Positions 23,944 to 32,778 of a stretch of DNA of 64,000 nt are shown here, piece after piece. The stretch lies in contig NZ_BDCF01000048.1 in assembly GCF_001613365.1 (NCBI RefSeq), positions 1-64,000 on the forward strand. Direction: 5' to 3'. The notes below the pieces were generated by a model. The model worked only from the letters and a program-made list of their open reading frames with translations. It had not been told where the DNA came from and made no database searches. Origin of the DNA: Nocardia xishanensis NBRC 101358 (GTDB taxonomy: Bacteria > Actinomycetota > Actinomycetes > Mycobacteriales > Mycobacteriaceae). Position numbers and translations under genes: made by a program. Positions within the stretch are counted from its first letter, which is position 1. Each line of letters opens with the position of its first letter.

Positions 23944-24981
23944 ATGCGGATCGGATTGGGCATCAACTACTCGGGCGGCTTCAAGGAAGCGGCGGCCGAA
24001 GTCGCCGACCTGGAACGGGCCGGCCTCGACACCGTCTTCGTGCCCGAGGCGTACTCCTTCGACGCGGTCAGTGCGCTCGGCTACCTCGCCGCGAAGACGG
24101 AGCGACTGCAGCTGGCCTCCGGCATCCTGCAGATCTACACCCGTACCCCGAGCCTGACGGCGATGACCGCCGCTGGCCTCGACTTCGTCTCCGAGGGCCG
24201 GTTCCTGCTCGGCCTGGGCGCGTCGGGCCCGCAGGTGATCGAGGGCTTCCACGGCGTGCCCTACGACGCGCCGATCGGCCGCACCAGGGAGCTGGTGGAG
24301 ATCTGCCGCAAGGTGTGGCGCCGGGAACGGCTCGAATACCAGGGCAAGCACTACCGCATCCCGCTGCCCGAGGGTGAGGGCACCGGCCTCGGCAAGCCGC
24401 TGAAGCTGATCAATCACCCGGTGCGCGAACGCATTCCGGTGCTGCTCGCGGCGCTCGGCCCGAAGAACGTCGAGCTGGCCGCCGAGATCGCCGAGGGCTG
24501 GCAGCCGATCTTCTTCCTGCCCGAGCGGGCCAAGGAGATCTGGGGCGCGTCGCTGGACGCGGGCCTGGCCAAGCGCGATCCGGCCCTCGGCCCGCTGGAG
24601 GTGTTCGCCGGTCCGGCGCTGGCCATCGGCGAGAACGTGACGCCGCTGCTGGAGTTCGTGAAGCCGCACCTTGCCCTCTACATCGGCGGCATGGGCGCCA
24701 AGGGCAAGAACTTCTATCACACCCTCGCCACCAAGTACGGCTACGGTGCCGAGGCGGATCGCATCCAGGAGCTGTACCTGGCGGGCCGCAAGGAAGACGC
24801 GGTCAAGGTGGTGCCGGACGATCTGGTCCGCGACATCTCGCTGGTCGGACCGCCCGGTTACGTCAAGGAACGGGTCGCCGCCTTCCGCGAGGCGGGCGTC
24901 ACCGCGCTGAACGTAGTGCCGATGGCCGGCACGCCGGCCGAGCGGGTCAAGCTGATCGAGCAGCTGCGCGAACTGGTCTGA
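23944..24981 (+). CDS. LLM-class F420-dependent oxidoreductase
   Basis: A 345-residue luciferase-like monooxygenase-fold enzyme (TIM barrel). It starts MRIGLGINYSGG, has the barrel strands VFVPEAYSF and GRFLLGLGASGPQVIEG, and the family's C-terminal FREAGVTALNV. The class transfers hydride between F420H2 and small molecules; some members resemble methylene-tetrahydromethanopterin reductase. Substrate cannot be predicted. It lies back to back with the FchA-like gene and ends in a strong terminator, so it is monocistronic. Confidence 0.9.
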   Translation: MRIGLGINYSGGFKEAAAEVADLERAGLDTVFVPEAYSFDAVSALGYLAAKTERLQLASGILQIYTRTPSLTAMTAAGLDFVSEGRFLLGLGASGPQVIEGFHGVPYDAPIGRTRELVEICRKVWRRERLEYQGKHYRIPLPEGEGTGLGKPLKLINHPVRERIPVLLAALGPKNVELAAEIAEGWQPIFFLPERAKEIWGASLDAGLAKRDPALGPLEVFAGPALAIGENVTPLLEFVKPHLALYIGGMGAKGKNFYHTLATKYGYGAEADRIQELYLAGRKEDAVKVVPDDLVRDISLVGPPGYVKERVAAFREAGVTALNVVPMAGTPAERVKLIEQLRELV

Positions 24982-24990
24982 CGAAGTCGA

Positions 24991-25020
24991 CGGCGTCCCG
25001 GCGTATGCGCCGGGACGCCG
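24991..25020 (+). terminator. Strong hairpin terminator after the LLM gene
   Basis: A perfect 13-bp GC-rich stem (CGGCGTCCCGGCG at 24991-25003 with 25008-25020) and a TATG loop lie 10 bases after the stop. It stands between convergent genes and probably works in both directions. Confidence 0.85.
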
Positions 25021-25050
25021 TTCGCGTTCTGGTCGGTTCGCGTTCTGGTC
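25020..25050. repeat. Tandem 15-bp direct repeat (GTTCGCGTTCTGGTC x2)
   Basis: Two identical copies at 25020-25034 and 25036-25050, one base apart, lie between the terminator and the end of the STAS gene. The second copy reaches into the STAS stop codon. This is probably a replication-slippage duplication with no evident function. Confidence 0.7.
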
Positions 25051-25399
25051 AGTTGGGTCGCAGCGAGGAGAGCGCCGCCTCGAGCGTCGAATGCAGCGCG
25101 AAGACCTGATCCAGGCTGGTCATCTTGAGCTGACGACTGGTCGCTGGTCCGTCGGCCACCACCGCGATGGTCGTCGCCGACCCGGCCCGCTGATGCGCCG
25201 CGACCAGCGCCGCCATCCCCGCCGAGGCGAGGAAGCTGACCGCGGTCAGGTCGATGATCAGTGCCGTCGGCTTGCTCGCCAGGATGCCCTCGATCGCGGT
25301 CTCCAGTGCGGGCGCGGTCGCAAGATCGACCTCGCCGGCCACCGTGAGCACGGTCGCACCGTCACGCACTGCGACGGAGGTTGTCATCGTGTCCGCCAT
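25049..25399 (-). CDS. STAS-domain anti-sigma-factor antagonist
   Basis: A 116-residue single STAS domain. It has the start strand TVLTVAGEVDLATAP and the phosphorylation-loop region DLTAVSFLASAGMAAL, where Ser in ASAG is the likely target of an anti-sigma kinase. Such proteins, when unphosphorylated, bind an anti-sigma factor and free an alternative sigma factor. No kinase gene is adjacent; the RsbW/RsbT-like proteins encoded at 59.8-63.2 kb are possible partners. The ATG at 25399 is used, with GGAGAC upstream; the ATG at 25387 is also possible. Confidence 0.85.
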   Translation of the reverse strand: MADTMTTSVAVRDGATVLTVAGEVDLATAPALETAIEGILASKPTALIIDLTAVSFLASAGMAALVAAHQRAGSATTIAVVADGPATSRQLKMTSLDQVFALHSTLEAALSSLRPN

Positions 25400-25553
25400 G
25401 GGATACGCGTCTCCGGAAGTGTTGGTCACACCACTACAACACACAGGTTGCGGCGAATTCGCAAGCTCAGAGTGTTCATACGCGCAAACGTTACCGAAGC
25501 CGGGGGACGCGCGCGGCGCGTTGACGTGGGCATCCCTCGCCCGATCGGCGCCA

Positions 25554-26003
25554 TCAGGCGAGGGTTCTCCGCTCGGCCGGCGAGCCGGGCCGCGGTGTTC
25601 GGACGCCTTTGCGAGGCCGCTGTCGGCGCATCGGGCGGCAACCGCCGGAAGCAGGGAGGTGCCGTCGGCAATTCAGGCACCACTGGGTGGCGGGGATGGT
25701 CTGCAGCAGGTGGATCGGTATCTCCGTGTGACAGCGGCGGCAGCGGCCGTAACGGCCTGTGCTCATGAGCGTGAGGGTTTCCTCGATGTCGGCCAACGCT
25801 TGTCGTGCTGCCGCCGCCAATTCGATGGTGACCTCATACCTGGCGGTGTCGGCCGCGTTCGCAGGCGCGGCGCCGCGGTCGATTTCGGCTTCGAGGTCGG
25901 CCAACTGCTGCAAGCGGAAGTGGCGTTGCTGCATCAGTGTGGCGCGCAGTGCGGGTAGATGGTCGGTAAGGCGGGCGTGAGAGACGGGGCGTGCGTTGGT
26001 CAT
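25554..26003 (-). CDS. DksA/TraR-like zinc-finger protein
   Basis: A 149-residue protein. The N-terminal two-thirds form a helical coiled-coil-like stretch (about 20-85). A four-Cys zinc finger follows (CRRC...CLNC, about 88-112), the layout of DksA/TraR proteins that insert into the RNA polymerase secondary channel. The basic C-terminal tail (about 115-149) is longer than usual. A role in stress-dependent transcription control is inferred from the family and from its neighbours (STAS, CBS and PucR genes). Confidence 0.85.
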   Translation of the reverse strand: MTNARPVSHARLTDHLPALRATLMQQRHFRLQQLADLEAEIDRGAAPANAADTARYEVTIELAAAARQALADIEETLTLMSTGRYGRCRRCHTEIPIHLLQTIPATQWCLNCRRHLPASGGCRPMRRQRPRKGVRTPRPGSPAERRTLA

Positions 26004-26092
26004 CCGGATCTCCGGGGCTGATGTTGTCTTCGTGTTCGCGGTTCTGTGAGCCGCTTGTCGGCCAGCGCGTGGCCGGGCCGTGTTGTTGCCGG

Positions 26093-26695
26093 TCAGCTCG
26101 GTGGTGCGACGGCAGCGGCCGGTGTGTTCGCGATGGTTGCGGTGCGAATGCCGGGCACCGTGCGGGTCAGGGCCATGGCGATGCGCCGTTCGGATTCGTC
26201 GGCGAACCCGCCGGAGATCGTCGCGTCGCCTTCGACGACGGTGACATGCCAGCGCCGTGCGCCGGTGTATTGATCGAGGAGGTTCCGTGCGTCGGCCGCG
26301 AGCGCGTCGTCGGGTGTGAGCATGATTCGCAACGCGTCGCCGCGACTGAACATGCCGACCACGCGGCCATCGGCGCCGACGACCGGCAGACTGCGCAGTC
26401 CGTGCGTTACCAGCCTGGTCATGACCTCGGCCAATGCCGCGGTGTCGGGGACCGACACCGCCGGTGTGGTCATCACCGCGCTGACCGTGTCGTCGAGTCC
26501 GCCGGCCCGCAAGAGGTCACCACTGGTGAGTACGCCGATGAGGCGATCGCTCTTGTCGAGCACAGGCAACGCTGCGTCGCCGAGTTCGGCGAGCACAAGC
26601 GCCGCCTCGCCCACAGTGTCGTCGTGCCGGACGGCGATGATCGGTCTTTGCATGACCTCACCTACCGGCATGTTGTTCATTCCAGGCGATTCCAT
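26093..26695 (-). CDS. CBS-domain-pair protein with BON-like C-terminus
   Basis: A 200-residue protein. Two CBS motifs (about 9-60 and 72-125; note LPVLDKSDRLIGVLTSGDLL and LPVVGADGRVVGMFSRGDAL) form a Bateman module that binds adenine nucleotides. Residues 130-195 resemble a BON domain (VVEGDATISGGFADESERR). The same CBS-BON arrangement occurs in mycobacterial dormancy-associated proteins. The ATG at 26695 is used, though the ATG at 26680 or 26671 is possible because none has a strong ribosome site. It probably senses energy state; the partner is unknown. Confidence 0.85.
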   Translation of the reverse strand: MESPGMNNMPVGEVMQRPIIAVRHDDTVGEAALVLAELGDAALPVLDKSDRLIGVLTSGDLLRAGGLDDTVSAVMTTPAVSVPDTAALAEVMTRLVTHGLRSLPVVGADGRVVGMFSRGDALRIMLTPDDALAADARNLLDQYTGARRWHVTVVEGDATISGGFADESERRIAMALTRTVPGIRTATIANTPAAAVAPPS

Positions 26696-26822
26696 ATTCA
26701 GTCGTTGCTCCTACCTGCGATTTCGGCTCAACCCCATGATGGCGCGGTTGTCGAGGCGATCGATTGCGCTGATCGGACAATCGCGGCGTCGAGATTTGTG
26801 GCGGCAGCACAGCGCAGGTGTG

Positions 26823-28346
26823 TCAGGCGTTGTCGCCGACGGCGAGTTCGATCATCATGGCCAGCCGTTTGCGGTGGTCGTCCAGGCCCAGGTCGGTCAC
26901 CTCTGCCATCTTGCGCAGCCGGTTACGAACGGTGTTCTCGTGCACGCCGAGTAGGGCGCCCGCCGCGGCGGGGTCGCCTTGGGCTTGCAACCAGGCGCGC
27001 AGCGTCGCCACATAGCGGGTGGAGTTCGCGCGGTCATGGCGCCGCAGTTCCGACACCGGCCCCCTGGACGGGGTACGCCCTGAAAGCCCTGCGGTGCGCA
27101 ACCGTTGCAGCAGGATCTCGTCCCACGACTCGTCGTACGCGGGTGGCGCGGCGTTCGCGGAGCCGACCTCGTGCAGCGCCAGGCATTCCTCGGCCTCTCG
27201 GCGCGCAGGCATCAGTTCCGTGGCACGGGCCGCCGCGCTGATACCGGCCAGCACCGTCGTTCGTTCGGGCAGCGCCGCCTGTAGCTCATTCATCCAGCGG
27301 CGTGCCGTCGCCGCCTGGTCGGCGGGCAGCACGGTGTAGATGGTGTCGCCGACCAAGGCGCTGCGGCTCGGACGCGACCAGCCGAATCCGGTTGTCGCGC
27401 GCTCGAAGACCACCAACAGCGCGGCGTGCTGTTGGTCGGCGATCCGAGCTCGCAGCGCGATCACCCGCAAACTCTCCGGCGCCAACCCGAGCCTGCTGGC
27501 CACCGTCGCCGCATCCGCGGCGCCTTCCAGCAGACGGATCACCAAGTCGGATTCCACCTGGCGTTCCAGGTCCGCGCTGGCCCGCGACCGCAACAGGTGC
27601 AGCGCCACCGTGCGTGCGCCGTCGGCCAAGGCCCTCCGCCGAGCGCCCCGCAACGGTGCGGGGCAGGACACCCATACCGAGCCCAACAGTTGCCGGCCCA
27701 CGCGCACCGCCACGACCATCCGCCCCGTCATACCCCGTCCCGCCTGCGCGGGAACGAACAACGGTTCATCGGAGGCCGCCAAATGCGCGAAGACACCGTG
27801 CGCATCGAACACCGCTCGCAACCACGGCGGCATTTCCCGGCCCAGGATCGTCTCGACCCGTGCGGGGTCGAGGTGCGGTTGCGGCCTGGAATACGCCAGC
27901 ACCCGCGACTGGCGGTCTTCGATCGTCACCGCACCCTCGACGGCGTCGGCCAGACTGTCGGCCAAGGCGAACAGATCGGTCGGGCCGCGACCGGCCTCTG
28001 TTTCGCGTCCTTCGAGCACCAACCCATAGACCACCGCGGCGACCTCGCTCCATGCCACCGCCGGGTCGATCACCAGCACCGCCACGCTGTCGACCCGCGG
28101 CTGGTCCTCGATTTCCGCACACCCACGAACGAGCGCGACAACCGCCCGCGCCGACACCGCCCACTCCACCGCCTCCGATACCGACCGCGCGCCGATACCC
28201 AGCAGCACATCACCCACTTCGATGGGATCCTGATCGGCGCCGTGGATCACTACGCTGCGCAAGGGGGTCGACCGGGGAACCGAACCCAACCGCAAACGGA
28301 TTCCATAGCCACTCAGTACGTTCGCCAACCGGTCCAATGTCACCAT
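26823..28346 (-). CDS. PucR-family transcriptional regulator
   Basis: A 507-residue regulator. The N-terminal half is a PucR-type sensory region, the middle is a GGDEF-like/CdaR segment, and the C-terminus (about 445-500) is the PucR helix-turn-helix with GALLGVHENTVRNRLRKM. The ATG at 28346 has GGAG six bases upstream; an in-frame TTG at 28358 does not. Regulated genes are often divergent, here the VOC protein gene at 28531 with a 184-bp gap. Confidence 0.88.
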   Translation of the reverse strand: MVTLDRLANVLSGYGIRLRLGSVPRSTPLRSVVIHGADQDPIEVGDVLLGIGARSVSEAVEWAVSARAVVALVRGCAEIEDQPRVDSVAVLVIDPAVAWSEVAAVVYGLVLEGRETEAGRGPTDLFALADSLADAVEGAVTIEDRQSRVLAYSRPQPHLDPARVETILGREMPPWLRAVFDAHGVFAHLAASDEPLFVPAQAGRGMTGRMVVAVRVGRQLLGSVWVSCPAPLRGARRRALADGARTVALHLLRSRASADLERQVESDLVIRLLEGAADAATVASRLGLAPESLRVIALRARIADQQHAALLVVFERATTGFGWSRPSRSALVGDTIYTVLPADQAATARRWMNELQAALPERTTVLAGISAAARATELMPARREAEECLALHEVGSANAAPPAYDESWDEILLQRLRTAGLSGRTPSRGPVSELRRHDRANSTRYVATLRAWLQAQGDPAAAGALLGVHENTVRNRLRKMAEVTDLGLDDHRKRLAMMIELAVGDNA

Positions 28347-28530
28347 GGGCGGCTCCAATGTCGAACCGAAGATGCCGCGCGATCAGGCCGCGGCGCGACC
28401 GGTAGCTGTTCAGGAATCGACTCCGGTGCGGTGTCGACCATGGTAGGCGGCGCCGAATCGTTCCGGCAGAATTTTCATCGCACAACCGCCGGTAGTGTGG
28501 GCGTGAGGGAGGCTTCTGAAAGGAAAACAG

Positions 28531-28938
28531 GTGGGTAGCGTACGGGCGGCATCGTGTTTGATAGAAGTGTCCGATCTGGATCGTTCGATTCGCTTCTACC
28601 GCGACGTATTCGAATGCCGCATTTCGATTCACGAGCCGGACGCCGCACTGCTGTTGACGGCTGACGGCTTCCAGCTGTACCTACGGGTGAGCCAAACGTC
28701 CCTGAGACGCAATATCGGTGACTTGGGCGTCGTGCAAATCATCTGGTCCACCGACAGCAGAAGCGAGCTGGACCGAATCGAACGCCGCCTGCGCGCTCAC
28801 TATCCCAGTACTCACACCACCACTGCGAACGGGATCAATTTCATCGACGGCGTCGACCCGGACGGTTGCCGCGTGTTGATCACCTATCCGCACCCCGAAC
28901 AGTTGCCACGTGAGGTCATCGATAGTCGCTTCCGATGA
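28531..28938 (+). CDS. VOC/glyoxalase-fold protein
   Basis: A 135-residue protein with the beta-alpha-beta-beta-beta repeats of the vicinal-oxygen-chelate fold. It starts with SCLIEVSDLDRSIRFYRDVF, the hallmark first module, and its second half contains NGINFIDGVDPDGCRVLI. Metal-ligand residues are not the canonical glyoxalase I set, so it could be a dioxygenase-like or antibiotic-binding relative. The GTG start follows AAAGGA. It is divergent from the PucR regulator. Confidence 0.85.
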   Translation: MGSVRAASCLIEVSDLDRSIRFYRDVFECRISIHEPDAALLLTADGFQLYLRVSQTSLRRNIGDLGVVQIIWSTDSRSELDRIERRLRAHYPSTHTTTANGINFIDGVDPDGCRVLITYPHPEQLPREVIDSRFR

Positions 28939-29146
28939 CAGTCGACCGGCTTCCGGCGGTGATCGCGTTCGCTCGCCGCCGCACCAACGGCGCCGAAGGT
29001 GCAGCGATGTTGCGACGCAACGGCTTTTCGTAGGTTCTCGTCGCACCGCTGACGTGTCGCCGACATCGAGCCCCACGGTGATCAAGAGTTTGGAATCGCC
29101 GTCACGAGGCATTACCTCAGCGAACGAGCTCGACAAGGAGGTTCAG

Positions 29147-29713
29147 ATGTCGGCCGAAGTATGGGCAATCATTGTCGTCATCGCCATTGTCGTCGTCATC
29201 GCGGCCCTTGTCGCGTTCCTGGTGTTGCCGGTGTTGCGTAGACAGCGACTACGCCGCAAGTTCGGCCCCGAGTACGACCGGACGGTCGAGGAACGCGACG
29301 ATCGTAAGGCCGCCGAGCGAGAACTCGCCGAACGCGAGCGCAGGCACGCGAAGCTGCGGTTGCGCGAGCTGTCGGACGACGAGAAGCGGGTCTACAACAC
29401 CCGCTGGGTAGAGGTGCAGGAGCGATTCATCGATGACCCCGCAGGGGCGCTGACCGAGGCCGACCGCCTGGTCACCACGATCATGTCCGAGCGCGGCTAT
29501 CCCACGGAGAATTACGAGCAGCAGATCGCCGATCTGTCCGTGGAGCACGCCGAGCCGCTCGGCCACTATCGCGCCGCGCACGAGATCGTGACGCGGCCCA
29601 CGGGTACCACGGTGTCCACCGAGGACCGCCGCACCGCCATCGTGCACTACCGAGAACTGTTTCAGGACCTGGTCGGGGTGTCCGGTCAGGAGAACAAGGA
29701 CGTGAAATCATGA
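29147..29713 (+). CDS. Membrane-anchored protein with shared WxxVQxxFxDDP domain (copy 1)
   Basis: A 188-residue protein. One long N-terminal membrane helix (residues 5-30) is followed by a highly charged coiled-coil-like stretch (about 35-80) and a helical domain with YNTRWVEVQERFIDDP...ADRLV and a final HYRELFQDLVG. The same domain recurs in the next gene. The start has a near-perfect ribosome site (AAGGAGG, 6 bases). The stop overlaps the next start by ATGA. The pair looks like a membrane anchor and a soluble partner. The function is unknown. Confidence 0.85.
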   Translation: MSAEVWAIIVVIAIVVVIAALVAFLVLPVLRRQRLRRKFGPEYDRTVEERDDRKAAERELAERERRHAKLRLRELSDDEKRVYNTRWVEVQERFIDDPAGALTEADRLVTTIMSERGYPTENYEQQIADLSVEHAEPLGHYRAAHEIVTRPTGTTVSTEDRRTAIVHYRELFQDLVGVSGQENKDVKS

Positions 29714-30336
29714 GCACCGAGTCCGAGCGGCGACTGCCAGGCGATGGGACGGCGAACGAGTCGGCGAGACAGACCGGTTCCGAGTCCCAGTACGACAGGT
29801 ACGGCGCGGAAGCGCCGGAGACGGGCCGCCGCCAGGAGACCGACGCCGAGCGGGTCGGCGAACCCGCAGGGGCACCGCGCAGCGCCGAGCGGACCGCGGA
29901 CCGCGACGTGATCGGAGCCGACGCACGGGGCACCGGCGATGCGGTCGAGACGGGCCGTCCCGCGGGTGCGGCCCAGGCGCCGGAGTCGGCGCGCGCGGCA
30001 GCGGAGCCCGCGGCAAGCACCGAACGCGTCGAGGCGGGGGCGACCGCAGGTTCCGCCGCGGGCCAGTCCTCGTTGCTGTTCGCCGAAGCCGATTTCGATC
30101 GCCTGCGCACGCAGTGGCGGGAGGTCCAGGTCACCTTCGTCGACGATCCGAAGACCGCTGTCGCCCGCGCCGACGACCTGGTCGGCGACACGATCAACAA
30201 GATGATCTCCACGTTCCAGCAGCGCAAGCGCGAACTGGACGAGCGGCGCGGCGACAAGTCGGACACCGAAGACCTCCGGCAGGCGCTGCGCGGCTACCGG
30301 ACGTTCTTCGACCAGCTGCTCTCGACCGGCGCCTAG
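29710..30336 (+). CDS. Soluble paralogue of the preceding protein (copy 2), disordered N-terminus
   Basis: A 208-residue protein. Residues 1-120 are of low complexity (Glu, Ala, Gly, Arg, Thr) and probably disordered. The C-terminal 85 residues repeat the domain of the previous protein: TQWREVQVTFVDDP, ARADDLV and GYRTFFDQLLS align with its WVEVQERFIDDP, EADRLV and HYRELFQDLVG. It lacks a membrane segment. The ATGA overlap with copy 1 indicates coupled translation and a fixed ratio, so a complex is likely. No known family is recognised. Confidence 0.83.
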   Translation: MSTESERRLPGDGTANESARQTGSESQYDRYGAEAPETGRRQETDAERVGEPAGAPRSAERTADRDVIGADARGTGDAVETGRPAGAAQAPESARAAAEPAASTERVEAGATAGSAAGQSSLLFAEADFDRLRTQWREVQVTFVDDPKTAVARADDLVGDTINKMISTFQQRKRELDERRGDKSDTEDLRQALRGYRTFFDQLLSTGA

Positions 30337-30537
30337 CGCTCCGCCGACAGCACCCCGAATTCATAGCGGGGACCAGGGCCTCGGCTGGCCGTTCGTGCGC
30401 GTCGGTCGATCGGGGCCAGTCCGCCGCCCAGTCGTCGGCGAGGGTGCGCCACGACGACCGACGTGCCGACCTGTGCCACAGCTGGCGCTGGTCGGGCACG
30501 CCGGTCGGGCGACGACTCAGAACGCCGAAGTCCGGGC

Positions 30538-32415
30538 TTATCTCGTACTGCCGTGCACCGCAATGGTTTCAGCGGTACCGACGTCCGGGCCGTCCGCGTC
30601 GTCGAAGAGCGGACGCAGATTCCGGGCGGCCATGATCAGGTCGTTGCCCGCGCCCGCTTCGATCATCGGCCACACCTGCGCGTCCGATCCGACGACGAAG
30701 TCGATGACGACCGGGCGGTCCCGCACGGCGCGAGCCGCTTCGATCACCCTCGCGACGTCCGCTTCTCGCTCGCAGCGCAGCCCGACGCAGCCGAGGGCTT
30801 CGGCGAGTTCGACGAAATCGGGGATGCGCCGGGAATGGGTGGCCAGCTCGCTCTGCGAATAGCGTTCCTCGTAGAAGAGGTGCTGCCACTGCCGGATCAT
30901 GCCGAGATGGCCGTTGTTGATCACCGCCACCTTGATCGGCACGCCTTCGACCGCCGCGGTGGCCAGCTCCTGATTGGTCATCTGGAAGCAGCCGTCGCCG
31001 TCGATCGCCCAGACTTCCGCTTGCGGCACACCGAGTTTGGCGCCGAGCGCGGCGGGGACGGCGTAGCCCATGGTGCCCATGCCGCCGGAGTTGAGCCAGG
31101 TCCGTGGTTTCTCGTACTCGATGAACTGCGCCGCCCACATCTGATGCTGGCCGACACCGGCGCAGAAGATGGCGTCGGGTCCGGCGGCACGCCCGAGGGC
31201 GCGGATGACGAACTGCGGCGCGAGGGCGCCGTCCGCGGGACGGTCGTAGCCGAGCGGATAGGACGCGCGGAGCTGGCGCAGGGTCGCCCACCAGGCCGAA
31301 AGGTCCGGCAGCGGTTCCTGATACGCGTCGAGCGCGGTGATGAGTCCCTCCAGCACCGCAAGGCAGTCGCCGACGATCGGCACGTCGGCGTGCCGGATCT
31401 TGCCGATCTCGGCCGGATCGATGTCGGCGTGGATCACCGCGGCGTGCGGGGCGAACGAGCGAGGGTCGCCGGTGACCCGGTCGTCGAAGCGGGCGCCGAG
31501 GGCGATCAGCAGATCGCTCTTCTGCATCGCCGCCACCGCGGCGACCGTGCCGTGCATGCCCGGCATGCCGAGATGCTGGGCATGGCTGTCGGGAAACGCG
31601 CCGCGCGCCATCAGCGTCGTCACCACCGGAATGCCGGTGCGTTCGGCGAAGGCGCGCAAGGCCGCGGCGGCTTCCGCCTTGACGACGCCGCCGCCCACGT
31701 AGAGCACCGGCGCGTGCGCCCGCGCGATGAGGCGAAGTGCGGCGCGGAGCTGACGCGGATTGGGCTCGGTGACCGGGCGATAGCCGGACAGCCTCGGTCG
31801 CGGCGGCCAGCGGAAGACCGTCTGGGCGCGCAGCACATCCTTCGGGATGTCCACCAGGACGGCGCCGGGCCTGCCCGAGCTCGCCAAGTGGAACGCCTCG
31901 GCGAGGATGCGCGGAATGTCGGCGCCGTGGGTGACGAGGACGTTGTGCTTGGTGATCGGCTGCGTGATGCCTGTGATGTCGGCTTCCTGGAACGCGTCGG
32001 TGCCCATCATGAGCCGCGGCACCTGGCCGGTGATCGCCACCAGGGGAACGGAATCCGCTTGCGCGTCGGCGAGCGGGGTCACCAGATTCGTCGCGCCAGG
32101 GCCCGAGGTCGCCATGCACACCCCGACCCGGCCGGTCGCCTGGGCGTAGCCCGTCGCGGCGTGACCGGCGCCCTGCTCGTGCCGCACCAGCACGTGGCGG
32201 ATGCGCCGGGAGTCGAGCAGCGGATCGTAGACCGGCAGGATCGCACCGCCCGGAATGCCGAAGACCACTTCGACGCCGAGTTCCTCGAGCGATCGCACCA
32301 CGGATCGCGCCCCGGTGACCCGTTCGACGATCTGCTGATCGGCGTCGAAAACACGGTCGGAACAGTGACTTTCGCTGTGCTGCGGCGCGGCGGGCCGCGA
32401 AAGGGCTGAGCTCAC
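30538..32415 (-). CDS. ilvB: Thiamine-diphosphate enzyme, acetolactate synthase large-subunit type
   Basis: A 625-residue TPP enzyme of acetolactate-synthase length. It has the catalytic Glu region RHEQGAGHAATGYA, the FAD/middle domain and the TPP motif GDGCFQMTNQELATA...NN near the C-terminus. The enzyme joins two pyruvates, or pyruvate and 2-oxobutyrate, for branched-chain amino acids. The GTG at 32415 follows GGAGTTTTCCC; upstream frame extension is Arg-rich and rejected. No ilvN or ilvC is adjacent and both neighbours face other directions. It may therefore be a second, unregulated copy, or use a small subunit encoded elsewhere. Confidence 0.87.
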   Translation of the reverse strand: MSSALSRPAAPQHSESHCSDRVFDADQQIVERVTGARSVVRSLEELGVEVVFGIPGGAILPVYDPLLDSRRIRHVLVRHEQGAGHAATGYAQATGRVGVCMATSGPGATNLVTPLADAQADSVPLVAITGQVPRLMMGTDAFQEADITGITQPITKHNVLVTHGADIPRILAEAFHLASSGRPGAVLVDIPKDVLRAQTVFRWPPRPRLSGYRPVTEPNPRQLRAALRLIARAHAPVLYVGGGVVKAEAAAALRAFAERTGIPVVTTLMARGAFPDSHAQHLGMPGMHGTVAAVAAMQKSDLLIALGARFDDRVTGDPRSFAPHAAVIHADIDPAEIGKIRHADVPIVGDCLAVLEGLITALDAYQEPLPDLSAWWATLRQLRASYPLGYDRPADGALAPQFVIRALGRAAGPDAIFCAGVGQHQMWAAQFIEYEKPRTWLNSGGMGTMGYAVPAALGAKLGVPQAEVWAIDGDGCFQMTNQELATAAVEGVPIKVAVINNGHLGMIRQWQHLFYEERYSQSELATHSRRIPDFVELAEALGCVGLRCEREADVARVIEAARAVRDRPVVIDFVVGSDAQVWPMIEAGAGNDLIMAARNLRPLFDDADGPDVGTAETIAVHGSTR

Positions 32416-32778
32416 GGGAAAACTCCTTCTGATGCGCCGCGCGCGGCGGCGACCGTCGGCGAGCGCACCGGCCCGATCCCGGCGCAGCCGGAACGGCTCG
32501 ATCCCGGAGATGCCGGTACGCGTCGTGGGAAAGCCGTTCCTGACCGGGCACACCGACTTGTTCCGGCGGGTCTCTCCGCCGTGGGTGTGCCGCAAGATGA
32601 TCGGCTCGCCGGTCCGGGTTCCCGTGGTGAGGACGGACCGTCCTGGCGTGGACGCCTGATGCGGCGTGCACGCGCTGCCGATGATCTTAACCGACCCTCG
32701 GCCTCGGCCGCTTCCGGATATCGGCCGCGCCCCCTGGCGGACCAGAGGCCGCAGGGATCGCCGCGCCAGGCCGCCCCT
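32416..32778. other. 363-bp non-coding stretch between the sigma factor and acetolactate synthase genes
   Basis: No gene is supported. A minus-strand TAAGAT (-10-like, near 32685-32690) could belong to a promoter for the acetolactate synthase gene, leaving a leader of about 270 bases. I found no Val/Leu/Ile-rich leader peptide and no clear attenuator. Confidence 0.5.

Noticed and set aside
23944..24981. LLM oxidoreductase as a methylene-tetrahydropterin reductase in one-carbon metabolism with FolD/FchA
   Set aside because: The similarity is general to the LLM fold, and actinobacterial members act on many substrates. Proximity alone is not enough.
30333..30563. 76-residue minus-strand frame between the paralogous pair and the acetolactate synthase gene
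   Set aside because: No ribosome site, Arg/Pro-rich, overlaps the end of the synthase gene. It could be a remnant but nothing recognisable supports it.
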